The notes below the pieces were generated by a model that had not been told where the DNA came from, made no database searches, and saw only the letters and a list, made by a program, of their open reading frames with translations. A stretch of DNA of 64,000 bases, taken from NCBI GenBank assembly GCA_963966185.1, contig CAWZYM010000151.1, positions 815,501 to 879,500 on the forward strand. The letters run 5' to 3'. Position numbers and translations under genes: made by a program. Shown here piece after piece: positions 1 to 11,787 of the stretch. Every line of letters starts with the position of its first letter. Positions within the stretch are counted from its first letter, which is position 1. The DNA is from Rhabditoides inermis. Lineage: Eukaryota > Nematoda > Chromadorea > Rhabditida > Rhabditidae.

Positions 1-74
1 TCTTCTTCTCCCTCTCTCTCTCTCCTTCTCTCTCTCCCTCTCCCTGCCTCCTCTCTCTCTCTCCTTCTTCTTCT

Positions 75-121
<47 letters not shown>

Positions 122-245
122 CCTCCCTCTCCCTGCCTCCTCTCTCTCTCCTTCTTCTTCCCCCCCTCTCTCTCCTTCTTCTTCTCCCTCTCTCTCTCTC
201 CCTCTCTCTCTCTCTCCTTCTCTCTCTCTCTCTTTCCCCTCTCCC
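1..245. repeat. CT-rich microsatellite tract
   Basis: The first 245 bases are almost pure CT/CCTT on the plus strand, with CCCTG interruptions. No reading frame of interest. Similar CT tracts recur at 2769-2840, 11757-11783, 12552-12620, 21110-21350 and 22190-22400, and GA tracts at 13936-13950 and 17515-17660. They lie mostly in introns or between genes. Confidence 0.95.
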
Positions 246-418
246 CCTCGGACACGTGACATCCACACGACCGGCCTCCTCATTTCCCTGATACGCAAAA
301 TGCGAGATTAGCCTAACACAGCCGCGCGCATATATACTCGAATTAGCCGCTCGTCGGTAGGAAAGGCGCGAGGCGTGTCATTGCCGCACCCGCTTCCGTC
401 TGCCCTCTTCTGCCTGGA

Positions 419-1401
419 ATGGCGTCCGCTCGCGTCTCCGCGGCGCTGTCCGCCCTCTGTCGCTTCCTCTTCCTCGCGGCTCTCCTCTCCCTAGTCGGAT
501 GCGCCGCCGCCGAGTCTGCGGTGCAATCGATTCCCCAGCCATCCTCATACAATACCATTCCAGACGCCCGTGTACATGAACATGTATGTCACATATGTGT
601 CTCAACTCTGTGCCAACAACCTCGGACCGTATGCCCCTTTCATCCACGGCGTCCAGGTCTCTTTCTCTTTCTTGTATCGTTCATAGCACGATATCCTTAT
701 CGTCATCGTATCTCGCTCTCGTTCGACGACGAGCCGTGTTCAGTTCGCCAACGTGGGCAACGATGGACAGGTCAATTACGTGACGACCGCCGCTTCCACC
801 GTCTGCATTGATGCTACCAACAAAAACCCGGAAGATGTCAAAATCAGTGTGGCCGTCTACAATTCGCGCACCGGAAAGTACTACCAAGAGAGTGAAGTGG
901 GCGTTCATTCAAAGTACATTAGCACATGACGCTGTTTAGAGCAAGGATCTCGACTTCAACGAAGTCGTGCTGGCCACGTCGGCGTTTGGCACGTACGGCC
1001 TGGCTCAGCCGACGCACGACTTCAATCCGGAGATCTACCGCCAGGGCCGGTGCGCGCTGCTCGACTCGTCCAAAACGCCACTCCTCCAGCACACCAACTT
1101 CCTGGCCAGCACCGATCAACGACTGTTCGCGGACCGAAGCCCGGTCAGCGTGCAACAAGTGACCATCAAGAACAGCAACAAGAAGTCTGTGGGAACGATC
1201 ACAATGACTGGCAAATGGGCTGGATATGAATACAACACGGACAAGTGCTATAATGTAGTGGAGGGCCTGTCGATGACGGCTGGCGGTTTGTATCGTGTCC
1301 GCCACAAGGCTAGCAAGGGATTCGCCCTGCCCGTATACTCATTCTTCGATGTCACCGACCCGTTTTGGGAAATGCCTCCTTCCAGTGATATACCCCAGTA
1401 G
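419..1401 (+). CDS. Small secreted protein, unknown function
   Basis: Three-exon model: 419-583, 744-896 and 946-1401, all joining in phase 0, giving about 257 aa and ending in TAG. The ATG at 419 opens a classic signal peptide: a short basic start, a hydrophobic stretch with FLFLAALLSLVGCAAA, and a small-residue cleavage region near residue 30. The mature part has several cysteines (VCID, GRCALL, DKCYNV) and no membrane segment, so I infer an extracellular protein. Donor 1 is GTATGT. Donor 2 (GTGGGC) and its acceptor (AGCAAG) are weak, so the exon 2/3 junction is the least certain part. AATAAA lies 111 bases after the stop. I do not recognise the family. It may sit within the distal MTG1 gene, whose last exons were not found to the right of it. 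Confidence 0.7.
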
Positions 1402-1846
1402 TCAACTGTGCTTTCTCTTCTCTCCCCATCCCAAAGTGTTTCTAACAAAACAACCTAACTCGTGATATGATTTCCCTCATACATTGCCGCTCAGTGGTTT
1501 TTAACGTGTTGAATAAAGCGATTTTGAATTGCACACGTGTTTCTGTGATTGGTCGTGACATGGGAGACGTTACGTTATGATTCGTCGCTCGTCGGACGTG
1601 TAAGAGTTTCGATTGTAGTGACAAAAACGCATCTTCTTCGATTCATTCCATAAAACTTTTGTCATCATGAAAGTTGGGGTGCATCGTTTGTTTTATTGTT
1701 CTCGCTTTCTGAGTTTTCGTTTTAAACGACACGTTCCATTCGTTCAGAAAAAGTGACGATGGCAGAATCCGTATGGGTGGGAAAGTAGGACAGTGGTCTT
1801 TTCTCGCTTTCTCTCTTCCCTGCCTCACTCCCCCACCCCCACCCAC
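1402..1846. other. Gene-free stretch left of the last visible MTG1 exon
   Basis: Apart from the poly(A) signal at 1512, I see no exon on either strand. Specifically, there is no DTPG-containing exon that would complete MTG1. The stretch 1820-1846 is a C-rich run that includes the MTG1 donor. Confidence 0.6.
1512..1517 (+). terminator. Poly(A) signal AATAAA of the secreted-protein gene
   Basis: AATAAA about 110 bases downstream of the TAG at 1399-1401, on the coding strand. Confidence 0.6.
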
Positions 1847-2768
1847 CCTCCTGTACGGCCGAGTGTTTGATGCCGAGGTTGGAGAAGCGGAGAGAGTTGA
1901 TCAGCGACGACTTGCCCACGTTCGGAATACCCACCACCATCACCTGCAATTTGAATTGAAATGACTTTTTTTTAAAATTTAAATTGAATTGATCCCCTGC
2001 AAGCAATCTTAACAATGACACAAATAGCACACATCTTACCCATTATCGGATTGACTGTTTTCTATGAGATAGTGACGTCACAAAGTTAGAGCCTCATCCG
2101 CGAAATACCGAACGGCCACTCACAGACACTGTTTCTAAAGTGGACAAAAATCCCGAATGATTGACTGAATTTTACACGAGTTATGATTCGCAGGCAGGCT
2201 GACTGTAGCGAAAGAGTTATAAAGCGAAAGAGTTATATTATTTGCAAAACTCGTCAGCGGATCCGAACCCGCGACTCGTGATTGACAAGCGAAACTTTAA
2301 CCAGTTGCGCCATAGAAGCAATGTTGCTGGCAGCTGAGCGACCTCACTGCGTTTATCGAAAAGAAATGACGGTCACTTCTTATCAATTTCTGGTAAAACG
2401 TAAGCTCGCGAAAACATGAAAGCTCTCAGTTACCGTATCATCCTTTTGAAATTTTCGTGCTCGGACCCACCATGAGGATGCTAGTGGGTCTTTTCAAATT
2501 TTCGCCGTCTTTACCTTTGCTTCAAAAAGTTTTTACCGTTTACATACGAATTTGATTTTCAGCCAGATTCCGGCACGAAAGGGGGAAAATGTCCGACCGT
2601 CTAAAATGTCCAAAATCGCTCTACTATATGTGTTTCATATTCGTGTGTTTCATTTCGCAAACGCGACACCGTAGCTTACCTGATACTCTGTCTTGACCGT
2701 TCTATTGTAGCGCGGCTCACTGCGCAGAGCCTCCACCATACAGTTCCTGAATCATCGTCTCTATTCTC

Positions 2769-2823
<55 letters not shown>

Positions 2824-5800
2824 CCTCTCTCCCTCTCTCCCACCCACCTGAGATCCTGCAATGCCTTGCCGAGTCTTCTCTTGCAGTCCGTCCACACCAG
2901 ATAGTTCACTCCCTGTTCTCGATAGTACTCCTCAATGGCGCGCCTGAAATGCCGTAAATGAAAAATAAAATTTTTTTATTTACGTGTCTCGAATTTAATG
3001 TGTATTGGCAAAGGACAATTTAAAATCACAAATACTAACTTTGCTATTTGAAAAAAACAAACGTTTCACATGAAAAAAGTCGCATTATGCATAATTAGTA
3101 AATATTAGTTCCCATCGTGTCAACTGACAAACATAAACCAAACATTGTGGTTTGTAGTGAAACTCAAATTCTATACTCGTTATTATTACTAAGCGGAAGC
3201 GCCCACGAATAATAGTCATTACTTCCGTCGTATCTAGATATTGTGTTGCCACGTTACATTCATATGAGATATGAACATTACTAGCGAAAATCACTTCATC
3301 AAAATCTACCCAGTTGCCCAATTGTCCTTTAGTATACCAACAATATGCCTATACATCTGCATTATTCACTACATCCATGCTAAAGTGCGCCACCATTCAT
3401 TCTTCATAATTTACAAATGGTTTTCGTTGTTTGTAAGTTCATTTTGCGATCGAACCACTACGGCGACTTTATATATACACTTTCAGAATGTTTTTGGTTA
3501 CATGGTGAACATGATATTCTTTCGATTTCCCAATATGAGCTACTTATGCTCATTCCTCATCAATAAATTCTCCGAATTCACATTTTGGCTCTCGCCATTT
3601 TATATTCTAAACTTCTACTGTTCTGCCGGTCAGCAAATGTGTATTGTTATGTTAGTTGTTAATCGATTGACTAGCATACTATGCCCTCTCCACTACGAAA
3701 AGGTGATAAATTGTCGACAATTATCGAACACATGTCCATTCAGACATGGCAAAGCGCAAAGATCGCATTTCTCATGCGTTTCTTGGCCTTTGTACTTCCT
3801 TTATTCTTCTATCCCCATCTTATCCCAGCTCGCACTCACGTCATACCATTGGGTGTATGGAATGGATGCGCAATAGACTGGGAGCGTGTCTTTCCAGAAC
3901 TTGTGAGTTGAAAGAAATCTCCAGGAAGAGCGACGGCGAAGTTTCCGATTCAATGAACATTAGATCATGTACAAGCGGTCAATGAGGAAGAGTAACGTGG
4001 TTCCAGCCGGATCTCAGTCTCATCTCCACTACACTGGCCCTCGGCACCTCGATATGCGCCACAGGGTGCACCGCCATCTCCATCGCCGCTCTCTCGCGCA
4101 CTCAGATCCGATCACGGATGAGAGAGATCAACCTCTTTCTCGTCGGATCGTTTTTAGCACTCGGCTCCGTCATGTATGCAATCATTCAGGTAGGAGAACT
4201 TGAAACACTAAAGAACATATCACACCGTCTCTGTAAGAATCAGACACTTTTTGGGCATGTGGTTACTAGGAGCTATGTCAGCGCATACAAGGATTATCGA
4301 AAGTCCTCTACAAGATGTATAGGGTCGTTTTTGTCAAATATGCAAATTTGGCCCATTAAGGGACCACTACCTCAAATCGGTCAATTTTTAACAAAACTTT
4401 TAAAATAAGGACTCGTTCGATTCCTTATCAGATTTTAAGAACTTTTTCATATAAAAGTTTTTTTGAAAAAAATAGGTTCAAAAAAGTTATGATCAAAAAG
4501 ATGAAAAATTTGCATATTTTCTATTTTTTTGAAAATGTTGCTGACCTGAGAAGCAAGAATGATTAGCACCATTTGAAAGAGTGTGTTTTGTTTGGTCTAC
4601 ATGATTTTTATGAAGAAAATCAATCCTGACATCATCTGCCATCCAGACGGTTGAAAGTGGTCCGGAAAGCGATGTTTCGGCATTTTTCGATTTTTCGCCC
4701 TGTGTCACTGCGAAGAAGCAAAAAGCAAACACACCATGATAATCTACGCACTTTGTTTAGTATATGTACGTGTTTTCATGAAAATCTGTCATGACGTCAT
4801 CTGTCATCTGCCATGCCTGCAAACTTGTCCGGACCACTTTCAACAGTCTGATGGCAGATGACGTCATGATAGATTTTCATGAAAACACGTCCATATACTA
4901 AACAAAGTGCGTAGATTATCATGGTGTGTTTGCTTTTTGCTTCTTCGCAGTGACACATAGCGAAAAATCGAAAAATGCCGAATAATCGATGTTCGGACCA
5001 CTTGCAACCGTCTGGATGGCAGATGACGTCATGATAGATTTTCATGAAAACACGTCCATATACTAAACAAAGTGCGTAGATTATTATGGTGTATTTGTTT
5101 TTTGCTTCTTCGCACTGACACAGGGCGAAAAATCGAAATGCCGATGAAATCGCTTTCCGGACCACTTTCAACCGTCTGAATGGCCGATGATGTCAGGATT
5201 GATTTTCTTCATAAAAAATCATGTAGACCAAACAAAACACGCTCTTTTAAATGGTGCTAATTATTTTTGCTTCTCAAGTCAGCAACATTTTCAAAAAAAT
5301 CAAAAAATGCAAATTTTTCATTTTTTTGATCATAACTTTTTTGAACTTATTTTTTTCGAAAAACATTTCATATGAAAAAGTTCTTAGAATCTGATAAGAA
5401 ATCGAACGAGCTCTTATTTAAAGTGTTTTGGTAAAAATTGACCGATTTGAGGTAGTGGTCCCTTAATGGGCCAAATTTGCATATTTGACAAAAACGACCC
5501 TATACATCTTGTAGAGGACTTTCGATAATCCTTGTATGCGCCGGCATAGCTCCTAGTAACCACCTCGTCCGATTCTTACAGAGACGGTGTGATATCTCTT
5601 TGTTCAAAAGTGTTCCCGGTTTCTATATATCGCTTGTAGATCCTTATCTACATCGCCATGTACGTTCTTCGAAGTAACTTTATGATGATCATACTTGGTC
5701 TGGCCATACCAGTAGTACAGGACATTGTTATTCTAACCCAACCATGGATCATGTTCACACTCAACAAACCACTCAAGAACCATGTGGGAAAATTTCAATC

Positions 5801-8348
5801 GATTTAGCTAATTTCTAAATTAAGGTGCTTCAACTGATCGGCTTTCGGAAAATCAAAACAGAAAACACAGACAGTCATTCGCACCGATATCTGCAGTCGC
5901 GACTGCAACTGTTCTGAATCACAGTCATGAAATCTTTGGAAATTGATATGGTTGAAACATAAAATCATGTGATTTATGTAATATTTATGTAATGTATCGG
6001 CAATATAATATAAATAACGGTATTATTGATATTTTGAATATATTTGATATTGTCTGATGTAAGCAGGGGCGCTGTAAACGAGAAGAGATTGGCGGATGTA
6101 ATTTCGAATTGAAGCGGATGTAATTTCGAATCAATTTCGAATCAATTTCAAATTTCAAATGACAAATGCACCATCAAACTACACGTTGTTGTGAACACAA
6201 TTATTATCGAATTGTTAACATCATTATTGCTATGCGTGCAAACTCAGAAACAAAACCATTACATATGTACGATTTGCGAGCAACACACTTAAAAAAAACG
6301 AACCAACGTGATTGCGGTTTGCATCAAGAATACAATTGGTGAATAGCGTTAATTAAGAGCAGTCGTATTATAAAAAATGCAATAAAATGTAGAAGAAGAT
6401 ACGTAGAACATCTAGGCATTGTAAAGCAATGAACCATACTATGACGTTTGTCGGCAACCCTATGCTACAACTGTATTCCATACTTCAACTCTGTATTGGA
6501 ATACCTACATTAGTAATCTACATGGTCATTCTTCAATACATTTGCAAGAAGCAGTCTACGAACTCATTTTTCATTATCTACAAATGGCATTCGATCTATG
6601 TAAGACGAGAAGATGTTCAATGGTCCCATTCCCAATTGACAAAAATGTTTTCAGAATATCACTCTATATTTCTTTAACACAGGAATGCATTTCCTCACTG
6701 GAGGCTTCTTTTGCGAGTTGCTAATGATGCATTTCTCGACGTTCTCATATTGGTTCACACCCGTCTATGCACTCTTTCACTACGTCGTCGCTGGAGATCA
6801 GATATGCACGACGCTCCTTGTCCTCAATCGTATGATCAGCATAGTGTATCCCGTGCAATATTACACGGTATCTTACAAATTTACAATGGTTTTAACACCG
6901 CAAATTTCAGGCGTGGACAATTCCACGGATTCGAAGAAGAATGCGATTTTTCGGATTAATATTTCCGTTGTTGTTATTTCCTCATCTCTACATATCGCAA
7001 ATAAAAGCAGTGCCGCTCGCAAACACTGGCTGCGGGTTGGATTGGGAGCGAATATTCGAAGGAATTGTGAGAAGAAGCTGATATGAACAATTCAAATTTT
7101 GAACGTTTCAGCCGGACAACAGTCTAATATTAGCAGTGTTATCTGCTGTCACTTCAACTTTCACTATTGTCTGCACAATAATCAGTATCAAATACGTTTC
7201 ACGAATCAAAAAGAAAACTAAACAGGCGGAATTTAACTTGTTCATTCTGGGTACTTGCATGACACTGCAGGCAATACTACACAATACTATTCAGGTCGAA
7301 ACAATGGTTTGCCATACCTGATGAGAACACTTTCAGATTTTAATTTACGTGACTTTATTCGTGTTTCACGATAGAAACACGTTTTTCCTTCTCTACGCCG
7401 CTCTTCAGCTGTTCACGGATGTGAAAATCCTTGTTCAACCGTGGTTGTTAATCTATCTCAATTCCAATATTCAGCGGCATGTAAATGAAATTCAAAAAAT
7501 GATATTAACATGAATTTAATTGTAGGTCCGTCAAATATTTGGCTTCAACAAATCTCGACCTCAACACTCGTCAGCCGTTCACGTCTCGCAGATAAAACCC
7601 ATTAAAACAGACTTGCCACCACTCCGAAAATATCTATGAGTACGAAGGAAATGGGAACAAGGTTAGATCAGTTCACAAGGGCACATTCACATTTCTCATA
7701 TACACGCAATAAAGTTCTAAAAATACGTTCGTATTGTATTCCTTTCCGTTCGGATTTTTCAGAATCTACTGGACAAGGGGACATTCAAATATCTCATATT
7801 TTCGATATTGTACAGTCGGTTACGGTTAGAGCACCGACAACCGTAATTGACCTCAAAGCTAGGAAGGAAAAAAGTAATATTCTTCTGGAGGCACGCAGGC
7901 CATATCTCGCCTCGCTGGCAACAATCAACTATCCAACTGTTCTCCAAACATCACAGAGCTCAGGCTCAACCGCTCAGTAAAGATTCAGCTCCGTCGTATG
8001 GCGGTTCCGCACAATGGTACTTCGGCAGCGAGGAAGACCGCTTCGACCACCACCTCGCTATCCAACTGTTCTTGTTTTCCGAAATCCACATAGCTCGGTG
8101 CTCGGCGCCGACATACATCTACGTCTTTTGGCGGTTCCGCACGCCACGAGATCGGACACTGAACCCCCCCCCCCCCCACCTGTGCCTGTTCATCTTGATG
8201 AGGTCCATCTTGTTGATGACGAGGATGTGCGGGCGGACGATGCTCATCTGCTTCAGCACCGGGTTCCGGCCAGTGATCGGCACACGCGCGTCCACCACCT
8301 ACAATAAGCAGCTGGAACTCAGACACGGAAGGATCCCGAAAACATGGA

Positions 8349-8379
<31 letters not shown>

Positions 8380-8381
8380 TA

Positions 8382-8445
<64 letters not shown>

Positions 8446-11101
8446 TTACATTACATAACACAAATGAGTAATCCAAATCCGCAGAGGCAGACCCACCTCC
8501 ACCACTAGATCGACGCTTCTCAGCTTGCCCTCCATCTTCTTGAGCTGGACGGACATGTGTAGGGGGAACCAGGTGCGGAAGTCGAACGAGGGGGGAAGGG
8601 TGAACTCGTCGCGGAGGGAGAACGGCAGAGGGGCTGCACGGAGAATAATGCAGACTAGATTATACCACTCTTATTACCACTATTACCACTCTTATTTCTA
8701 ATCTACAATACACTACTCTTGTTCATTTAGATAACATTAGGTCATTTAGGTTACATTAGGTCTACGGCTATATTGAATGTTTTAAGCAGTGATTAATGTT
8801 TTTGTACGTGCTTTGTTCGTCATTTCGAATAAACATTTGGTACTATTTAAGAGACTCAGACTAGTCAACTTCACAAATGTGTAATGACCTCCATGTGTAT
8901 CTTATGCAAATTACTCATTTTAAAGAAACATACCACTCTAAATTTCGTGTATAAACTAAGAATTTCATGTGCAGGGAAATGAAAATACAATCACTTTTCA
9001 TGAACATAACATATATTAAAAATGAACAGGAAATGCATAAAACGCAGAAATATACGCATAGATAGGTTTATTACCGATAACATGGAAAAAATCGAAATTA
9101 TAAACAAAAAGTGAGTGTACGGAAGGGACAGATTCTGCAGATGGAGTGTGCTTTATGGTCGTAAACCACACTCCATCCGCAGAAATTGTCCCCTCAGTAC
9201 ACTATACCTACAGAATCTAAGACAAACCTCGCGGTCCCCGCGCGGTGAATCGGCGGCTCCCGCGGGATGAATGCGCGGTCCGCTCTGGTACAACGCGGGG
9301 CGGTGCGAGATCGCCCCGCGGGAGCCCCGAGAACTGCGCGGTTCGCGCGGGATTCCCGCGTAAACCGCGAAACAGTCCCGCGGGAACCGCGCAGAGCATT
9401 ATCAGCCTACTGATCCGGCACTTCTTTGTTGTGTTCTCTCCTGTATTTTTGTTATTCAAATACACCAACGACCATATAGATAACATATTTCATTCGCGAC
9501 AAACAAGTAACACATCCATGCACCACAAAGTAACAGTATTTGGAGAGGTGGCGAAGACTTGTTCTTGAGCTTGGATCGAAAATGGCGGGCTTGATACTGG
9601 CACTCCTCCTGCTGCTCGACTCGAAGTTGACCTGAACACCAATCACTCAATATCAATCTATATGGACAAATCATTACCTGTATGAGGTGCAGCACGAGCT
9701 CCTTGAGGCGTAACTGCTTCACCTTGAAGCATTCGACAGGTGCGCGGCGAGAAGAAGAATGCAGTCAGACTTGTGCTGGAGAGATTGATCGTGATTCATA
9801 TCACTCCTTCATCCACCAACCTTCTCCTCGTGTACCTTCTCTCGATCTGCGCGAAATGGTCGGCATCGGCCGAGAATATTTGCACTCCGCCTCCTTCCGG
9901 CAGTAGCGTACTTTCCCTGAAACATAAAGTGATGTACGAAAAACAAGTTCTTTTCAACACACACCTTGACGAGTATGAACTGGACGACAGTCCTCTACGT
10001 GTCCACGTCGTCGACGAGCAGTGTCTGTTTCCCAGTTCTCCCTTCTCCGGAACACTCCTTTGGAGAGTACAGCGGGCTATTTGTCAGCCTCAGGCGATCT
10101 TGGCGGACGAGGCGGGGAGGCGAGCGCGATGCGCCCCGCCTCCTTTCATTCCAGTAGGTCAGGATGACAGCATCTTAATAAGAATAATGCTATACGTAAC
10201 AAGATTCGAACTTCGAACTTATCATGCACGCACCTTCCATATGTTCTCGTATCGTACTAGCCTACTGCTGCCAGCCGGGAGCACTCCGCGTGCTCGGATC
10301 ACCATATACATACAACAAACCTACAAAATAACAAATATTTTCAAAATAAACAATACAAACATGAAATGAATGAAATCGCAGAACTTCCGCGTTCGCAAAA
10401 TTTAAACGTGAAAAGGACGCCGTTACATTGTTCGGGACTTCCTCGAAAGCCCCGCGGGATCCCCGAAAACAGAAACCTTCCCGCCGGGTTCAATCTGCAT
10501 TTCGCGCCTCCCGCGGGATACCCGCGCGGTACCGCCAACTTTCGGGAGGCCCGCGGGTTACGCGAGGGCGCCGCGAAAAACCGTGGAATCCCGCGGGGCG
10601 CTCGCGACTTTGCCTGAGATGCGATAATTTTGCAACGTGTTTTCTGCACGTTCTTTTCATTTTACTATGTGTTTGTTTTTGAAAAGTGATTGTATTTTCA
10701 TGTTCTTCCAAGTGCTGATCGTAGTTTATGTACGAAATTCAGTGGTATGTTCCTTTAAACTAAATTTGTGAAAGAAACATTCAGAAACATAAAATCCAAC
10801 TCACGATAGGCGCTTGGAAATGCAACATACATTGCAACATCACATGCAACTGTGCACATAACAGTGCAGTGAAACATACATTGAGGAATTGACAAAACGA
10901 AGAGGAAAACAACATTCATTCCATGCAACCCAAAAGATTTATCCACCCACCGTCAGCCTCGCTGGCAAAGTGCCGTCTGCTCCACACTCCTCCTGCTCCT
11001 TCTCCTCCTCCTCCTACCACTCCTCCCGCCCCGCAGACGGCTGGCGCGAGCCCTCGTCCGAGAGACAGGGCCGCCGACACGCCACCGCGACACAGAAACA
11101 T
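1847..11101 (-). CDS. MTG1: MTG1, mitochondrial ribosome-associated GTPase (3' exons not seen)
   Basis: Circularly permuted GTPase of the YlqF/MTG1 family, which acts in mitoribosome assembly at the matrix side of the inner membrane. Exons, all in phase: 11101-10951 (ATG; Arg/Ala-rich presequence ending RRHFASEAD), 8633-8497 (WFPLHM, QLKKMEGKLRSVDLVVE), 8298-8180 (VDARVPITGRNP and the G4 motif NKMD), 2943-2848, 2746-2680, and 1943-1847 (G1 motif GIPNVGKSSLINSL). G4 preceding G1 is the family signature. The presequence exon ends in phase 1, exactly what the next exon needs. Still missing are G3 (DTPG) and the C-terminal tail. They were not found between 1 and 1846, so they lie beyond the window or have been lost. 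Intron 3 (2944-8179) holds two plus-strand chemoreceptor genes. MTG1 starts 530 bp after ELP4 on the same strand, so the pair could be an operon; that is inference. Confidence 0.85.
2250..2320 (-). repeat. tRNA-like sequence (pseudogene or SINE head)
   Basis: On the minus strand an A-box-like TGGCGCAACTGG (2301-2312) is followed by a B-box-like GGGTTCGGATCC (2259-2270) at tRNA spacing. The would-be acceptor ends do not pair, so this is not a working tRNA gene. It lies in an MTG1 intron (1944-2679). Confidence 0.5.
2769..2840. repeat. CT microsatellite in an MTG1 intron
   Basis: About 70 bases of (CT)n with few interruptions, between MTG1 exons 2680-2746 and 2848-2943. The whole intron is only 101 bp, so the repeat is most of it. 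Confidence 0.95.
3271..5917 (+). CDS. Serpentine chemoreceptor 1 (Srg superfamily, Srv/Srg type)
   Basis: Six exons in phase: 3271-3432, 3487-3702, 3744-3902, 4007-4189, 5640-5783 and 5825-5917, giving 318 aa. The protein is multi-pass, with hydrophobic segments starting at PVAQLSFSIPTICLYICIIHYI. It carries the family-like NRLTSILCPLHYEK at the end of TM3 and a short basic cytoplasmic tail. Known members are seven-transmembrane chemosensory receptors of nematode neurons; that role is family knowledge. The gene is nested in an MTG1 intron on the opposite strand. Intron 4 (4190-5639) is swollen by a 1.4-kb foldback element. Exons 4 and 5 have exactly the lengths (183 and 144 nt) of those in the neighbouring paralogue at 6429, so the two arose by tandem duplication. 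No broken codon was seen. Srv versus Srg was not settled. Confidence 0.85.
4200..5625. mobile_element. Foldback (long inverted-repeat) element in a chemoreceptor intron
   Basis: The two halves are inverted copies. For example CACCGTCTCTGTAAGAATC near 4230 reappears in reverse complement near 5575, and the stretch around 4320-4400 mirrors 5440-5530. Arms are about 600-700 bp. The centre holds a further direct duplication of about 150 bp (4850-4990 and 5020-5150, with ATGACGTCATGATAGATTTT). There is no coding frame of note. A diverged relative of part of the arm recurs at 59570-59720. Outer ends are approximate. Confidence 0.85.
5918..6428. other. AT-rich spacer between the two chemoreceptor genes
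   Basis: No exon, hairpin or repeat of note beyond short AT runs and a small duplication (GAAGCGGATGTAATTTCGAA near 6092-6130). It must hold the terminator of receptor 1 and the promoter of receptor 2. Confidence 0.6.
6429..7639 (+). CDS. Serpentine chemoreceptor 2 (Srg superfamily, Srv/Srg type)
   Basis: Six exons in phase: 6429-6599, 6655-6867, 6911-7066, 7112-7294, 7337-7480 and 7526-7639, giving 326 aa. It shares start (MNxT), SFFIIYKW after TM1, NRMISIVYPVQYY after TM3 and exon lengths with the gene at 3271, so it is a tandem paralogue in the same MTG1 intron. Seven hydrophobic segments are apparent. The tail is short and Ser/Pro/His-rich. Introns are all under 60 bp. The predicted role, chemosensation at the ciliary membrane, rests on the family. 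No inactivating change was seen. AATAAA lies 69 bp after the stop. Confidence 0.87.
7708..7713 (+). terminator. Poly(A) signal AATAAA of chemoreceptor 2
   Basis: AATAAA 69 bp beyond the TGA at 7637-7639. Confidence 0.55.
7714..8179. other. Rest of the nested-gene MTG1 intron
   Basis: Between receptor 2 and the MTG1 exon at 8180 there is an open frame of about 114 codons (7636-7980) with no recognisable features. There is also a repeated GCGGTTCCGCAC word (8000 and 8131) and a C14 run at 8164-8177. I call no gene here. Confidence 0.5.
8350..8450. repeat. (AAT)n microsatellite
   Basis: About 95 bases of uninterrupted AAT/ATA repeats in the MTG1 intron 8299-8496. Confidence 0.95.
9225..9400. 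repeat. Degenerate CCGCGGG palindrome array (copy 1)
   Basis: A GC-rich island inside otherwise AT-rich intron DNA. It is built from reiterated but irregular words such as CCCGCGGGA, CCGCGCGG and AACCGCG. There is no fixed period. It resembles the array at 10428-10612 in the same MTG1 intron. Confidence 0.8.
9556..10150 (-). other. Exon-like segments of uncertain meaning in MTG1 intron 1
   Basis: Four minus-strand blocks (about 9556-9634, 9679-9750, 9832-9913, 9968-10150) have coding-like base composition and splice-like borders. However, two or three frames stay open in each and no unique in-phase join emerges. One frame contains LLPEGGGVQIFSADADHFAQ. Since the MTG1 presequence exon splices in phase straight over this region, these could be remnants of another gene, alternative exons, or chance. 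I assign no function. Confidence 0.3.
10428..10612. repeat. Degenerate CCGCGGG palindrome array (copy 2)
   Basis: Same irregular word composition as 9225-9400 (CCCGCGGGAT, CGCGGTACCG, CCGCGGGGCG). About 185 bp, with AT-rich flanks. Confidence 0.8.
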
Positions 11102-11630
11102 ACTGCAATGGCATCATTGTCACTTGATTGAATGGTTACAAAAAGGGTATCGATTCAACATATTGTTGTCACCATTATCATATGTTCATTAGACTTCATA
11201 AGTCTATTATCATGTGTATATTAGACATATGTGTATTAGACCATTGAAACATATTCCTCGTGTCGACAAAAAAAAACTCACACTATACTGTCTCTTCAGC
11301 TGCAGACTTCCACACAGCCGGCACGCCTCACCTGAAAAGTTTATTATTATTACCATCCACACCGAAACAAAAGAACCAAAATCAACAACGCGCACGCGAC
11401 AGGGCGGAACAAAAACCGAGAGCGCACAAGAACATAGAGAAACAGGAAACTAGAGGAACAGGATGTCAAAAGAAACGGCGACAATGATGCTGATGCGGAC
11501 GAACGAGAAGAAATAATGATAGAAATCAGAAGACACGCTCATACAATAGAGACGAAACCACAGTGGAATACTCCCGAGAAAGAAGAAAGAGGAGAGAAAG
11601 CGTAACACACTCCCTATCCATTCCAAACAT
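11102..11630. other. Spacer between ELP4 stop and MTG1 start
   Basis: 529 bp on the same transcribed (minus) strand. No exon seen. It contains two near copies of a CATATGT/TATTAGAC word around 11180-11245. Length and gene order would suit a nematode operon spacer, but no SL2-type element was identified. Confidence 0.5.
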
Positions 11631-11753
11631 TCAGAACTGATCGAGCATGGCCCCGCAGCCTCCCCTCTGCGGGACGAGGCCCTTGGAGGCAGTGTGGGCA
11701 GGAGAGGGAGACGGGTCGTCGCCAAGAGCCGGCGGAAGGTGCAGGATCTGAAC

Positions 11754-11787
<34 letters not shown>

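Noticed and set aside
7985..8476. Leucine-rich minus-strand open frame
   Set aside because: Poly-Leu comes from the (AAT)n repeat; only 8180-8298 of this stretch is a real MTG1 exon, in another frame.
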